The position numbers were made by a program, and so were the translations under genes. 64,000 nucleotides of DNA, taken from the NCBI RefSeq assembly GCF_010093535.1, contig NW_022985190.1:493346-557345 (forward strand), written 5' to 3'. This DNA is from Lindgomyces ingoldianus (lineage: Eukaryota > Ascomycota > Dothideomycetes > Pleosporales > Lindgomycetaceae). A model generated the notes under the pieces. The model was not told the origin of the DNA and made no database searches. It saw only the letters and a list, made by a program, of their open reading frames with translations. Below are positions 22,286 to 34,340 of the stretch, in pieces. The stretch's first letter is position 1. The number at the start of each line of letters is the position of its first letter.

Positions 22286-23805
22286 GACCTAGGTCCTTGT
22301 TGTGATTTAGTCACATATCTTACTTCTCTGTTTATTACAGCACTAAATAGTAATCTATGGTTGAATTCATGATCACGAGTAGCACCCATACCTAAGCGTC
22401 ACAACCTAGATCTACATTCTATAGCATGCTACTTGACTTTGTACCTTACTAGGGAAGAGTCTATGCCTTAAGCTTCTTGTCACACTTAGAGCTAATTTCT
22501 ATCCTAAATTATTCGCCATATTTATTATCGGCAGGACATATGGGCCAGGGGTTTTATGAAGAAAGGAATCGGGTTGCGAAGATCACTATCTGGGTACCTG
22601 TCAGGGGACTTGGTGGGGAAAGAATATTATGAGGTGGAAGATGACCTAGGTTTCACTTCCTTCAAATACCTAACCAGCTTCAAGTTATCTTCTAGATTTC
22701 GTGTATCTCAGGATTCTGCGCTATTAGGGTTTCAATTTTCTCATTGGCCTCTTGCATGTAGGCTGGTAGTTCCCCGATCTAAGGATTTGACATATTGTAG
22801 GTAATGTATAAAAATGTTGTAGATGTTGAATATTCTAAATCTAGAAGCTAATAAACTAGGGAGTATTTGGCAGGCATTGAAGGTGCTAGCTTTCACATAC
22901 TCGCTATCAACAGAGGAATGAAGCAACAGGGCCTCATCTCTCCGTATGCTCATGTAAGTGATGGTTGGTCTAGATGCCTTCAAGACCACTTCATGTATCC
23001 ATAGAAAGGTCTTGCTTTTTTTATTTCTCACCGCCCAGTCAATAAGATGGGACTGATGGACCGTGCAGGTGCCTAAAGATGGTCGAGGGCGCTCGCAGCT
23101 AATTAGTGCCCGCCTAAAAGGTGCTATCGCATATGACATTCTCGTTAACGTTGATTGGAGGCCCGCTTTATCCCCTTGGCAAATGCAATGCTCCCCACGC
23201 GATCATTTTTGCTTCATTCAGCTCCAAACAAGCTTTGCCAAGACTTACTACTAGAAGCTTGTTTCTGCCTCTGCGGCTGATCGTCGAGGTGATCTTGTGC
23301 GCAAATCAGACTGAACGAGGTCCATCCGTCCGGGAACCGTACCTGCTGCGCTCTCGAATTGAGCCTCGCAGGAGTTAGGCGTTTAAAAGGATCGCGTGAG
23401 GCAATGCTCGTGTGAAACATTCAAAATCCTTGGAGAGCAATGTCTCTAAGTTAAATCGCCCGCTTCTCGGCTGTGCCCAGTGACAAGCCAACAACTCAAG
23501 TACGATGACATTCCTGCCTGTATCCCAAAGCAATCTCGTTTGCGATATTTTGGTGTTCTCCGCTCGCCATGGTGTCATCTAGCCAAACGATTCCTTCTCT
23601 TCTTTCTTACTTGAAATGCACCTGCTTCCCTGATTTCCTGCGGTTTTTGTTCCACCTCGACCTCCACTTCTACTTCGAGGAATTCATCGCCGTCAGATTA
23701 ACTGTAGCTCCTATGGCTGCGCGGCCGACCACTATCTTGGTATACAAACCCCATTGACGCGACATATTCCTTACACAACCCTATACGCTCTTTCAGACCG
23801 TCACG
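22286..23805. other. intergenic between the hAT elements and the TLC-like gene
   Basis: About 1.5 kb. Open frames of 80-130 residues exist (22556-22804 plus; 22741-23139 minus), but none shows a family, splice structure or conserved motif I recognise. The last 200 bases should hold the promoter of the TLC-like gene. Confidence 0.4.
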
Positions 23806-24981
23806 ATGAACAACACCACTCAAGTGGGCGGTCACAAACACCACCATATTCAGCTCCATGACCTGCGCAATGAGCTCGTCTCTAAACTTGCTCCATTCTC
23901 AGGCCTCATATTGACCATTGTAAGTCCAAGATTAAATCGCCCCTCAACCTTCGTTTGTCGTATCTAACACAAACTCCTAGATTCTTGTAATTTTTTTCCT
24001 CATCCGCTACTACCTCTTTGAAACCCTGCTCCTTCCTTACTTCTACCCCCGCACCTTCGCTTTATTGAATGAACGCAATCGCCGAGGGTTCGTAAACCAC
24101 CATCTCGCAGGCGCCGCCAAGATCCTCCTCTTCATATGGACTGCGTATCCATTCTGTGCTGTGGCATTCGGCTCTGCCACTTTTAACACGCCATTACATA
24201 AGGGTAGCTTTGTCACCATGGGCGATGCTATGCTTGTCGCCTCGCATATCTTCGTGGCTATGTATCTTGTGGAATTACTTTATCGGTCGCAGCTTTCTAT
24301 TGTAGCGGTGTTTCATCATGTTGGCGCTTGTGTCATTGCCGAGTCGGCGGTTGCTATTAGTTTAAATTCGGTGAGGGAGAAGGATGCTACGATTGAATTC
24401 GTGCTGTGTTTCTTTTGGGGTAAGCCTCTCTTTCACTCTCACACTAAATTCCCCAAATATCCACTCTCCTCTCTACTCACTTAATTAAACACTAGCTAAC
24501 CACCCATGCAGGTGCCTTCGACGTAATCGCTGAATTCTGGCCACATGTCACAATAATTCTCTACCGAATCTACCCCACCTCCCACTTCTTCCTCAGCAAG
24601 ATCTTCCGCGCTGCATTTTTCTCCACATTATGCGGCACTATAATAGAAACGATTGTGGTCATGTGGCTATTTGGCAGCCTGTGGGAAAGATGGACGATAC
24701 CGTTCAAGGTTGTCACTCCCATGTTGCACGTTGTATTCTCGGCAGCGCAAGTGTGGGGTAGTTGGAATTTTTGGAAGATGTGGCAAAGGGAGAAGAAGAC
24801 ACTCCTGGGGGAGGGTAGAGGAGGAGATAGGGCGGATAGGGATGTGGAGAGGGGAGAGGCAGGAAAACGGGAAGAAAGTAGGAAAGGGGGAGAGGATGCT
24901 CGGGTTACGGCAGGTGAGAAGACGGAGGTTATCGAGAAAGAGGAAGGACGTGCAGCGGTCACTACTTCCTCTTCTTTATGA
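23806..24981 (+). CDS. TLC-domain-like multi-pass membrane protein
   Basis: Start ATG 23806 (TCACGATGAAC); introns 23920-23980 (61 bases) and 24420-24511 (92 bases) join three exons in frame. The product is about 340 residues: a short His-rich N-terminus (HKHHH), then roughly seven hydrophobic helices, the first LTIILVIFFLIRYYLF. A conserved-looking block VAVFHHVGACVIAE resembles the double-histidine segment of TLC (TRAM/LAG1/CLN8) proteins such as TMEM56. A charged Lys/Glu/Arg-rich cytosolic tail of ~75 residues follows the last helix. Such proteins sit in the ER or Golgi and act in lipid handling; the substrate is unknown. It survives intact between transposon-rich blocks. Confidence 0.7.
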
Positions 24982-26599
24982 TATGAGCAAGTCTTAATCT
25001 CAACTTTATGATACAAAGGGAAGTCTAGAAACGAGTGGCGGGACTCTTATAGAGCATGTGTGATACCAAGGTTCCTCGTTATGCTGTCCACTGGACGGGG
25101 TTAGACCGACTTCGACGCGCATTAAACTAAAGTCTACTAGTAATCAGTCCTCATAAAACCAAAAGAGGCTATCATAAGGAGAGTCTCTTTGACCTAAAAT
25201 CGCTCTACTCACTCCTTTTAGTTGCATTAAAGAGAGATCAACTACTGCTTACGGCAGCACAATCAGGACCCGAGCTACCAGCAGGAGACAACTTCAAGCT
25301 CCTTATTTGTTGCTCTAGTAACATCGCCACCGCCCCCACCGCCGCCGCCTCTCTAGGGCTGTCAGACAGATCCTATCGCACGTGACATTAAGCCGATGCT
25401 CTGCAGAAATCACTCATTCGGACTAGCGTCTATTGCGTCCACCAGATAGTTCTCAGAGCTTTCTTGCTCCTTGACCTTACACCATCGCTCAATCCACTCA
25501 ATTCGGTTCTCGCCGCTTTACTAACTTACTCGCTTATCCTCAGTCCCCTGCCTGCCTTTGCGAGAGATTCCCCACACCTGGTTGCAACAATATCAATCTG
25601 ATTCTCGCCTTAGACATGTCCAAAGCCAGGTTATTGTCCAGACAAATGTCTAGACTTAGTGCAACTGTACCACTATTACCCTCTTCGGTGGGCGCGCCAG
25701 TTGTCGAACCAAGTCTTATAGACTTCTGTCGGAGTGGATAGCATGTTCCTCGAGGAAAATCAGCCAGCACTAGAATTTGATTTACTAGCAATTGCAACTC
25801 ACAAGCTGTTAATGAGAAATTAGAAGTAGATTACTGAGACAGCGAGGGTGTTTAGCGAGGATTCACAGAGAAAGGGCCATCCGCAACTCCCTTTCCCTAA
25901 AAGGGAACGCTACAGTGAATGTCCTTATCACGTGGCAAACACTCACTGCAAGGACCTCAAATACGAACAAAGTTAGTGGCCTTTAAGTAGAAAGTTTACA
26001 ATATCTTAAGGTTTTCAGATCAGAATGCACGTTTGAAGTTAGCCGTGTTGATTTTACGAGGTCTGCATTGATTAGGTGACATGCATTATTTTTATTACAC
26101 TAGTTTTTGAGTTGGAGAATTCAAGATAGAGGAATCTGACTATCTATCTCCTCTACACAGACCTTGACCACCGACTTATCTGCATGTATAACCCATAATA
26201 TTCCATTACCCTTTTAAGATTACGATGGTGTTCCGTCGGATGACATCCCGATGAAATATACTGAAAATCCTGACCCCAATCAACCAAAGAAAGACTAGAG
26301 CAATTTAGGCACCACATCTGCAAAAGCGCAATATCAGAGGAGCCTGCCTGTAGCATCTTACCACTAATGCATCCCATACCTTAATACTTCCAGTACCAAT
26401 AGTCAAAGATCCGTCCAAAAGCCGCCATTCCAATGCTTCCACGCCACTTTAGTTACATCATTGTAGCCGACCTTCCATACGGTTGGCCTGAGGCCCCCGT
26501 ACAACCTTGAAGGGAAATAGCTTACACAAGGATAATATATATAAGATAGGAGAAGCAGCCTTCTTTCGGTGTTAGAAAGAGGCAGCGTGATGTACTATA
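24982..26599. other. intergenic, no gene seen
   Basis: About 1.6 kb with only short frames (25540-25797 and 26153-26377, both minus) that lack family resemblance. A CCACCGCCCCCACCGCCGCC stretch lies near 25327. Confidence 0.45.
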
Positions 26600-26995
26600 G
26601 CAGAAGGGCAGCTAGAGAAGGCCTGTAAGGAAGTAACGCGCTAAGATAAACGCTCTTTTAACTATAAAGGTACTAGACTATTGTAATAGGCAATATAAAG
26701 AAGGTATATAACACTATTGTAAGGGTTTAAAGCAAATTGCTAACAAATTATATAGGTGCAGCATTTCCTGTCTAAATCTTTAAATGTAAGAACCCTATGC
26801 CTATCAACTTGCAGTAGTAACAGCTAGCAGCTTAGAAATCTACCTAAAATCCTACATCACTACAGTAAACAGTTAGTACAGCAGCCTTAGAGTCTGTAAG
26901 GATACGTCGTAGAAGCTCTGTACATACGCACGGCCCAAAATTCTCTGTACTGTAGTACCGTACGATTAGGTGTACTAACGCTTGGAAACAGACAC
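26600..26995. repeat. decayed hAT-related element fragment
   Basis: The segment shares GGCCTGTAAGG and TGTAATAGGCA with the MITE interior in the same order, and near 26950-26990 has GTACTGTAGTACCGTACG followed by CGCTTGGAAAC, resembling a subterminal region plus an inverted-repeat end (compare GTTGGAAGC). No target duplication was found, so the limits are approximate. Confidence 0.45.
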
Positions 26996-27567
26996 TGGCC
27001 TGAGCTCTTTAAAGCTCTTAACCCCACAATTTGAGGTGCAAGATTCAGTAGAAGTGCTCGATCGGTAGGTAGCTCTGGATCACCAGTGCGCTGAATACTC
27101 AAGACCAAAGATGTTTTCCGGTGCGCATCCCACAGGCACTGTGGTTGTGGTGGATGGTGCTGGGGAGACGCTGAAAGCGATTCCAAGTGGATAATGACAT
27201 AATGGGGTTTCGGTAGGATAGCCACCATCCGGCCCTGGGTGCCAGTTGGGATAGGGGCAGGAACAGTTAGCTTGAGATGGATGATCCATAATTCGCCGCA
27301 TCCACCAAGCAAACGCAGCTGAGCTGAATTTAAGGAAGAAAAAGCAGAGGAGACAGTCAAAGCACCATAAGGATAACTGCTTGGAAGGAAGGGCCGGAGT
27401 CTACAGCCGAGGGATATGTGAAGCGGGGGAGGAGTAATGCTCGGAACGAGCTCAAAGATGACTGAACTCTCGTCTGTAAGTTTCCTTAGGACGTGAAAGA
27501 AGCTAAACCTGTCTGTATTGATTGAGAGCGCATTAATCGTTGTTGTCAAAGTTCGTGTGGAAGACAA
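26887..27567 (-). CDS. hypothetical ORF of 226 residues, last part derived from a repeat
   Basis: A long uninterrupted frame beginning MSSTRTLTTTI with Ser/Pro/Leu-rich composition and no recognised domain, signal peptide or membrane helix. Its final ~45 codons lie in the hAT-like fragment that ends near 26995, so the C-terminus is transposon sequence. It is either a truncated gene with an acquired tail or a chance frame in decaying DNA. Confidence 0.22.
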   Translation of the reverse strand: MSSTRTLTTTINALSINTDRFSFFHVLRKLTDESSVIFELVPSITPPPLHISLGCRLRPFLPSSYPYGALTVSSAFSSLNSAQLRLLGGCGELWIIHLKLTVPAPIPTGTQGRMVAILPKPHYVIIHLESLSASPQHHPPQPQCLWDAHRKTSLVLSIQRTGDPELPTDRALLLNLAPQIVGLRALKSSGQCLFPSVSTPNRTVLQYREFWAVRMYRASTTYPYRL

Positions 27568-27829
27568 GAGTGCATGGTAGAATACATTGAATGCCGGTAT
27601 TCAGTCGACCCCGGATTTGGAGCGGCAGAAGACACTTCTAGTAGCCTATCGTCGTTGCTTTCGGTGGTAGAAGCTCTGGTGGAGGCACTGGAAACGCCAA
27701 ACTCACTGTCCTAGTGCTGGTTGGTGTACCTGGTACTGCAGTGATTAACGTTGGGATTCCATCCAACGAGCTAGAAGTAGGGTAGGTAGCCTGGGAGGGA
27801 TTATGAACGTGAAACTGGTTGCGCTGGTA

Positions 27830-28880
27830 CTATGTGCTCAGTACTGCAGTGATCGATGATAATATTTCAGTCAATGAGCTGGCTGATGAAGATAGCGTAA
27901 AGGATGAGGTAGCTGCTAGACGAGAGGGTTGGGTTGACGAGTCTCTTGACAAGGCAGTGGTAGGCGTAGGAGACCCTGTTGGCGAACTTTCAGAGGCAGT
28001 GCTCGGAATTGCCATCGATAAGCCAACTGATGAACCCAGGCTGGAGATTGAGAATTCTGCTGACAAACTTGTTGAAATTCCCATTGGCGAGGTAGTTGAT
28101 GAGCAGAAGGGGAAGGTTGAGGTTCTGTTTAATGAGCTCCCTGACAAGGTAGTGCTAGGTGTTGGAATTACTGTCCGCGAGGATCCGAAATAGCTGCTGG
28201 GAATTGTTGTTGAGCAGCTAAATATCATAGTTTCAGTATAGGAGATCGTCGGCGACGACGGAAAAGGGCCGGAGTTGTCATAAATGTTGACCAAGATTGG
28301 GGACATACCTTCCAGAACCAGAGTTAAATCGATTAACCAAATTACATTTCCGTCGAAACAGCAATCGTTAGCGTATTCAAGTTTCTTCGCCATCAACTCT
28401 TCATTGTCGAAGCTCAGCCACTGACCGTTCCAGTTTATCTGAAAACTTTCATACCGGCATCTTGGGCAAACTCAAGCGTGAGTCCCTTATTGCTGTTGAG
28501 CTTCTTGATCTCGTAATAGGCCATCTCACCAGGGACACTGGTGCAAAGTCTAGCCTTGGAGGCACTCTCGAAATCACACCCCAAGTTAGGCCAGCTCTTG
28601 TCCTTGATCTAGTACGCACGCCAAAAGTATACTAAGCCAAAGTTCGGTTTCTTAGGATCGATAAGGGTGAATCACGGACGAACGAGAACCTCTTCAATAT
28701 CATCAACGCTAGTGTATGGGAGGATTTGGGGCTGATAACTTCCAAGTTTGCGCCGTACTGGAATTTGATATTAGCATTTGCTCTTGTCAAAAACAAGTCT
28801 TGAAAAGATTGACCAAATCCCAGGCTGAACCGGTCCACATTCTGCTCTATTCTTTTTGGGCCGAAATATTGCAAAAATGG
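27830..28880 (-). pseudogene. GH18 (class V) chitinase-like pseudogene with Ser/Thr-rich tail
   Basis: Fragments in successive frames on the minus strand spell the C-terminal half of a GH18 chitinase: FGLVYFWRAY (family form: GLGFYGRxF), KDKSWPNLGCDFE, CTSVPGEMAYYEIKKLN, WNGQWLSFDNEELMAKK and CCFDGNVIWLIDLTL (family form: CxGGxxxWAxDxD). A TAG at 28609-28611 replaces an expected residue after WRAY, a frameshift falls near 28445, and further frame changes occur toward 28700. After the catalytic remnant a 120-residue Ser/Thr/Pro-rich tail remains open to 27830, typical of a secreted, O-glycosylated wall enzyme. The catalytic DxxDxDxE region is not visible and is presumably lost. The 124-residue frame on the opposite strand is a shadow. 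Confidence 0.68.
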
Positions 28881-29055
28881 AAAGCGACGCTCAGCCTAAC
28901 CAGTAATTCATAGGCCAGCCCAACAAAGTCTTGAGTTTCTTTGTTGCACGCCCTCGGTCGGAAGTGTCGCACGATGCTGCGTCCATGCGCCGCCCTAACT
29001 AATCACTAGGAGTAGCTTCTCTTCGCAAAATATTCTCCTCGGAGCTCTCCGGAGC

Positions 29056-32000
29056 CAGCGTGGCCAACAGTACGTACACCGTAGATCCGTAGGGCTTTTG
29101 GGACCTATACGGTGGAGTTAGCTTGTACGTACGTACTGTAGTAGCTTCATGGGAGGTGCTTACGGATCCAAATCAAGGCTTCCTTACGTACGTACAGAGA
29201 CCACCGTATATGCTGTATACAGATGTTTTATATAGGTTCTTAGCGTGAAATGTATAAGCTAAGGTTAATAAGGTAACTTGCTACTGCTTAGTTCTAGAGC
29301 TAGTTCTTCTATAGTTAAAGTGCTTTAATAGTAGCTCTACTAAGTTAGTTCCTATTATTAGTAACAGTTCTCCTGCCTTTACTAAACGCTCTCTTGCAAT
29401 TACATAAAGTTAATAGGATAGAGAGGTAGTCTAACGCTATGCAATAGAGCATTAGGTAGCGTTGCTAGCTAACCTTATCTTACTATTATATAAGATTATT
29501 AAGTTGTTTGTTATCTAATTTAATAAAGTAAGTAAAATTATTATTATAAAAAGTGTAGTACTTTTTTAACTTATTAAAAGCTTTAAAGCATTTAGCTTTA
29601 CCCTTTATGCTTATTATATAGTAAAGATTAATGTTAAAAAATTACTTATAACAACTATTAAAGCTTAAGCCCTTAGAGACCTTCTAGTGCTAAGTCTTTT
29701 ACAATTGCTTGTTTATCTTATTATCCTTCTTCTTTAGTGCAATAAGCTTAACATACTTTTTAAAAGTTACTTTTATGTTTTTTTTAACTCTTATATAGTA
29801 ATCTTTATTATACTTTTAAGTTTATTTAAACTAAGCAATTTAAAGTTAAGGGTTTAACATAGTAGCTACTAAGTATAGTAATAGCTTAAAGTTAAAGATT
29901 ACTTTAGTCTAGTAAGTGTTAAGCTTCTTAAAGCCTTAATTAACAGCTAACTTAAGAAAGCTGTTTAGGTATTAAACAAAGCACACCTTTTACTTATAAA
30001 GCTTTTTATTAAGTACATTAAGATTAATAATTATTTACTAAAAAAAGCTAAAGCCTAATTTACTAGTGTTACCTTTAAGTCTTTTTATTATCTTATAAAA
30101 TAGTTATAGAAAGTTAGCTAAAGTCTTTACTTTATTTTAATTATCTAGTGTTAAAAAGTTAAGTTTTATATTAAATCTATTCTTTTTATCTTTATAGTTA
30201 TCTCCTTCTTCTAGCTTCTTCTTTCTAGGTGTAATAGCTCTTTATTAACAGAGCTACTTGTTAATTATATCCTATAACTCCTAACAGCAAAAGAGCATAA
30301 AATAGACTAAGTGCCACCTTACACTGCTATTCTTAAGTAATGTAAGTGTTATAAAGCTAATAATATCTTTATAGTGTTTTATTTATATCTCTATAAAAAG
30401 CTCTTATTATTTAGTAGAGACATTAATTATATTAATAAAGTTATATAGTTAGCTAATAACCCTACACATTTAAAAGATAAAGAACTGTTTTTTTAGTAGT
30501 GCGTTAGCTAACATAGCTTTAAACTTTATAACACTATCTTTATATATAATTACCTTAACAACAAGATTTATAATATGCCTAGCATAGCAGATCTAATTCT
30601 CTTGTAAGAGCTTTATACTAAGTTCCCTATTAATTACTTTAATAAAGGTAGAGTTATTATTACTTACATTATTACTTATAAAAAATTTAAACTTAGAAAC
30701 TACTTTATATTTAATTAAGACTTCTCTAATAATTATAGCCTAGTTTTTACTAGTATAATTACCCTATAAGTTTTAGAAGGTAATAAGAATATTACAGTGC
30801 TTTTTTTAAGTGTCTGTGTGTTAATTTTAGGTTAGTTTTAAGTGTTATAGTAGAGTAAGAAGTTAAGGCTAAAGTGTAGGATTTCTATAATTTTTGCCAC
30901 TACGCACAGGTTACATACTAATAAAATAAGCTACTACTCTAAGAAAACTTAAGTAGTTTAGAGAAGTCTATATATTAACACTTAACATAATTATACTACT
31001 TATAGTGTGTAGTAAACTTTTAATCTTTTTTTTTTGTAACTTTAGGCTATCTATTATCTATTTTGTAAGTGTTGTGTAGCTGCTAGGTAGGGCGTTACGC
31101 AACTAAGGTTAATTTTATGTAAGTAATTCCCTTATTTCTAGCAACATTACCTGCCTTAATAATAAATTATAAGAAATAATTTAATTAATGTACACCTTTA
31201 TTAACTTATCTTCCTACTAGGGTAACTGTAAGAAGGTGTTATTTACTCCTACTGTAATTATAGCAGCTTTAAAAAGGTTATTTAGTTTAGAGGGAATAAG
31301 TAAAAGCCTGCTATTAATAGAAATAAAGTAAGCTTTCTTAAGATAAGTGCTAATATAATAAGTAAACTTAAAGTATTTTGCATAGTTATGTTAACTCTAC
31401 TTATAGCAGAGCTTATAGAGCTATACCTGCCTAAGAGAGCTACTAGACTCTTAATATAACAGATCTGCGCTGTATTTATATATCCCTAAGTGTTTAGAGC
31501 TGCCCTACAGCTAGCGCTTGTTTACTACTCTATACCTAAAACGCTTTTTTAATAATTACTTAGAGCCCTTCTAAATCTAATTCTATGTAATAAAGAAATA
31601 AACACTAAGATTATAGCACTTAGAAGACAACTTAAGATACTTATAAGTAAGTAGATTAAATAAAGAGGATAAAATAGATAAAAGTGTGCCTTTTTAAGAT
31701 GTAAGTGTTAATAAGAGTAGTAATATAAGAACACACTATTTCCTAAGGCGTTTAGAAGCAGCAGTGTAATAGGGCAACGCGCTACTAAAGGAGGACAAAA
31801 TTATAGCTTAAGAAGCTTAAGATTAACGTGTAGAGCGTATAAAGTTATTTATTACAACAACAACAACAGCAATATAGATAAGTGTTAATACATTGCAGTA
31901 TGTTAATAAAAATCAACTGTGCAGCATCACTAAGCTCTACTAGGACTACTTAAAAAACACGCCTTAGCAAGCTTACCACAACACTAAAAAAAGTCTGTAT

Positions 32001-32131
32001 ACGCTGTATACGCGTAAATTTGCAGCCTTAAGTTACGTATGTACGGGTCAATTCGCCTTTACGTACGTACGTTGTACGGGCCGTAGGAGCTCCGTAATCT
32101 ACGACCGTACTACGTACTGTTGGCCACGCTG
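29056..32131. mobile_element. 3.08-kb hAT transposon, second family, heavily mutated
   Basis: Inverted repeats CAGCGTGGCCAACAGTACGT / ACGTACTGTTGGCCACGCTG are flanked by perfect 8-base duplications TCCGGAGC (29048-29055 and 32132-32139). The interior is AT-rich with almost no TCA, CCA, TGA or TGG, whereas the outer ~200 bases look normal and are full of ACGTACGT palindromes. A decayed transposase lies on the minus strand. Its ends differ from the CAGGGCTTCC family but its size and decay pattern are the same. Confidence 0.93.
29500..31150 (-). pseudogene. hAT transposase remnant
   Basis: Minus-strand reading through stops gives RIRSAMLGHIINLVVKVIIY near 30540-30610 (family form: RCxxHIxNLVVxA), followed by KFKAMLANALLKK, then ISQLYNFIN and SVRWHLVYFML, the same order as the transposase of the nested 3.07-kb element. 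Numerous TAA/TAG codons prevent translation. Boundaries are approximate. Confidence 0.68.
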
Positions 32132-32349
32132 TCCGGAGCTCTTCAGACTTTACACCTAGTTTGGTTCTCACTACCCAAATGACTTCATCCTCCATCCTTT
32201 ATCTGCCTTCGTGAATCTTGAGTGGTCTGCAAGCCGCGAAACTGTCTCGACGGCGCTGTCGTAGTGGTCTGAGGGCTTTTTCGCGAGATCTGGTAGTAGC
32301 CGAGTTGAGAGTCAGGGTCACCGGAAGAGAGGGATTTTTATTAACGAAG

Positions 32350-32856
32350 ACAAGCATGCGGTCGATGCTCTAGTCTAGTTTTCCATGCCAGATTGCAGTG
32401 AGATGCGTGGGTGCATATATCTGTCATAAATTATGCTTGATCGTTACATTCTGAGATGGACACTTGGTTGACGAAGAGTGTGTCGATCCACAGAATTCGC
32501 CCACAAGGGCTTCGTAAGTTGTGTGTGAGGTTACACAACTCGTGGTAGAGATTCTTTGTGACCATGAAACCCTGGTCCTAGAGGCTGATCTCGCTATTTC
32601 CGCTCCCTTGCTCCCAGGTATATGAAAGAGCTTCATAATCAGGCTGGTCTCCAAATGAAGCTTTGAGGAGCTCGTATTTTGGGATATCGCTTCCGCTTCC
32701 GCTTCTGGGTAGGAGTTTGACGATCCGGGTTTCTTGTTGTGTGGGGCCGAGAGGGAGAGTTTCGTAGATATTTAGGATCGAATGGCCTGGAGTTTGAGTC
32801 CCAAATACGAGAGCAGAGTTCGGAGTAATTTCTAATTTGCGGCTATCATGGAGCAT
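32350..32856 (-). pseudogene. HET (heterokaryon incompatibility) domain pseudogene, N-terminal part
   Basis: Starts at an ATG at 32856. RIVKLLP and YEALSYTWEQGSG are the opening signatures of the HET domain (family form: YEALSYxWG), followed after a TAG at 32578-32580 by FMVTKNLYHEL and ILWIDTLFVNQVSISE (family form: WIDAxCINQ). A second stop, TAA, is at 32431-32433. Beyond THASH the frame fades and the hAT element begins at 32131. HET proteins trigger cell death on non-self recognition in filamentous ascomycetes; this one is broken. Confidence 0.8.
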
Positions 32857-33698
32857 GATTTGGACTATTTTGCTAAGGTTAAGACGTGAAATTTATCCTT
32901 TAAATCGGCCTAACTTGGACTATTGAAATGCATGTGTAATCCGTGGTATTTGTAGCCGAGAGTGGCTATGCATGTTGTGTTGGTTAGTCTTCCCATCCAT
33001 GGTATAGCTCGAGGCTTGACATTCAGCTTAGCCTTCAAAATGTCGTCACAGGTTTTTCTCCGATATTTGTATGTTGTCGGAGAACACGTTGCCCTCAGTA
33101 GATATCAATCCTTAGAGAATGGACATATGTTGAAGTATCAACCTAAGTAGATTTTATCTCAACCTCAGAACGCATAATCGGGATCAAGGCCCTAGTATTA
33201 TTTTCATGCACGGCCGCAAATCTCTGCACCACAAATCCATGATGTCTATTTCTCAATCTCAACTTTGTAAGTTAAATAAACCCATAAATCCTCGAGATAT
33301 AATTACCTTAAAAAGATCCAAACATTTTTATGCACATATTTTTTTGGTCCCTAGACCTTCAAGTGGCTAACCGAACATCTTTTGTATAACCAAGTTATAC
33401 CCTAGCCAACTTCCACGAGCACAGCTATATTGAGGGTGTAGACAACGAGACAACGGATAGAAAATAGGTGTGGCTGTTCTAGTATTAAGAATTAAGTAAA
33501 TACATCTACGCATTCAAATGCTGAATAGGCATATGCAGCAAATTTGTCTAAGGAAGAACAGACGCCAAGTGATGCAGCCCATTTTCCAGTTCCAAATCCA
33601 TCTCCAAATCCAACCCCAATCCCATATGTTGACTAGAAAAAGTAAAACACCATATCCAATGCAATGTGGCCGCGTAGTGGGTTACAGAACCAGCCGGC
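32857..33698. other. intergenic, no gene seen
   Basis: About 840 bases, AT-rich, with no plausible gene. A CCAAATCCATCTCCAAATCC mini-repeat lies near 33592-33620 at the 3' side of the GPI-protein gene. Confidence 0.5.
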
Positions 33699-34340
33699 TT
33701 ACAAAAAGAACACAGCAAAAGCACCGACAGCCGCCCCAACGCTCAGCCCAACATGGGCCGCGGCACCCGTCGACTGAGCTGGAGAACTACTGCCAGTCGC
33801 ACTGGGTCCGCTGCTTGGAGTTGGTGTACGGGTTCCAGTGGGCACGGTAACATTTCCCGTGCTGATTGGAAGCGCAGTACCAGTTGACGCGACTGCTGTC
33901 GAAAGCGTCGACATGGTTGTAGAGCTGTTGGCCTTGTTCTCTGGCCCGCCGGTCGAGTTGCAGCGAATGGAGCCTTCTTGGACAGGGTTTGTGGAAATGA
34001 GGGCGGGGGTTGCGAAGGTAAAGACCGCCGAGCCACGATCGGTGCCTTCGGCATCTTTATATGCGAGACAGGAGAGCGAGTTCACGTCTACTCCGTCCGC
34101 GGAGATGATTTGTAGACCGCAGACTGTGTCGAGTTCTGGGATGAGTTAGTTACTTGTTATTTGTTAGAGGGGAAGGTTAGGGGATAGGAGCGTACGTTTG
34201 ACGACGAGTTTGTCAACCTCGATGGTGAATTCTTCCAACTGCGTCCTTGTGATGCAGGCGGTTTCTTTTAGCGTAACGGTTGCGCCATGGACGGCAGAAG
34301 AAAAGGCTGCAAAAGCGGCGATGGAAGCGAAAGCCTTCAT
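33699..34340 (-). CDS. small secreted, predicted GPI-anchored protein
   Basis: Two exons (34340-34196 and 34135-33699) with a 60-base intron (34136-34195, GTACGC...CCCAG) give about 193 residues. A signal peptide (MKAFASIAAFAAFSSAVHG) is followed by a ~100-residue domain with four cysteines (TACITR, TVCGLQ, LSCLAY, IRCNST), a Ser/Thr/Pro-rich stalk of ~60 residues, and a hydrophobic C-terminal tail (VGLSVGAAVGAFAVFFL) preceded by small residues suitable as a GPI attachment site. It is likely a plasma-membrane or cell-wall surface protein. I do not recognise a named family; the four cysteines are too few for CFEM. Confidence 0.8.

Noticed and set aside
27819..28193. 124-residue plus-strand frame rich in Glu, Asp and Val
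   Set aside because: It is the complement of the Ser/Thr-rich tail of the GH18 pseudogene; Ser/Thr codons on one strand give acidic and Val residues on the other.
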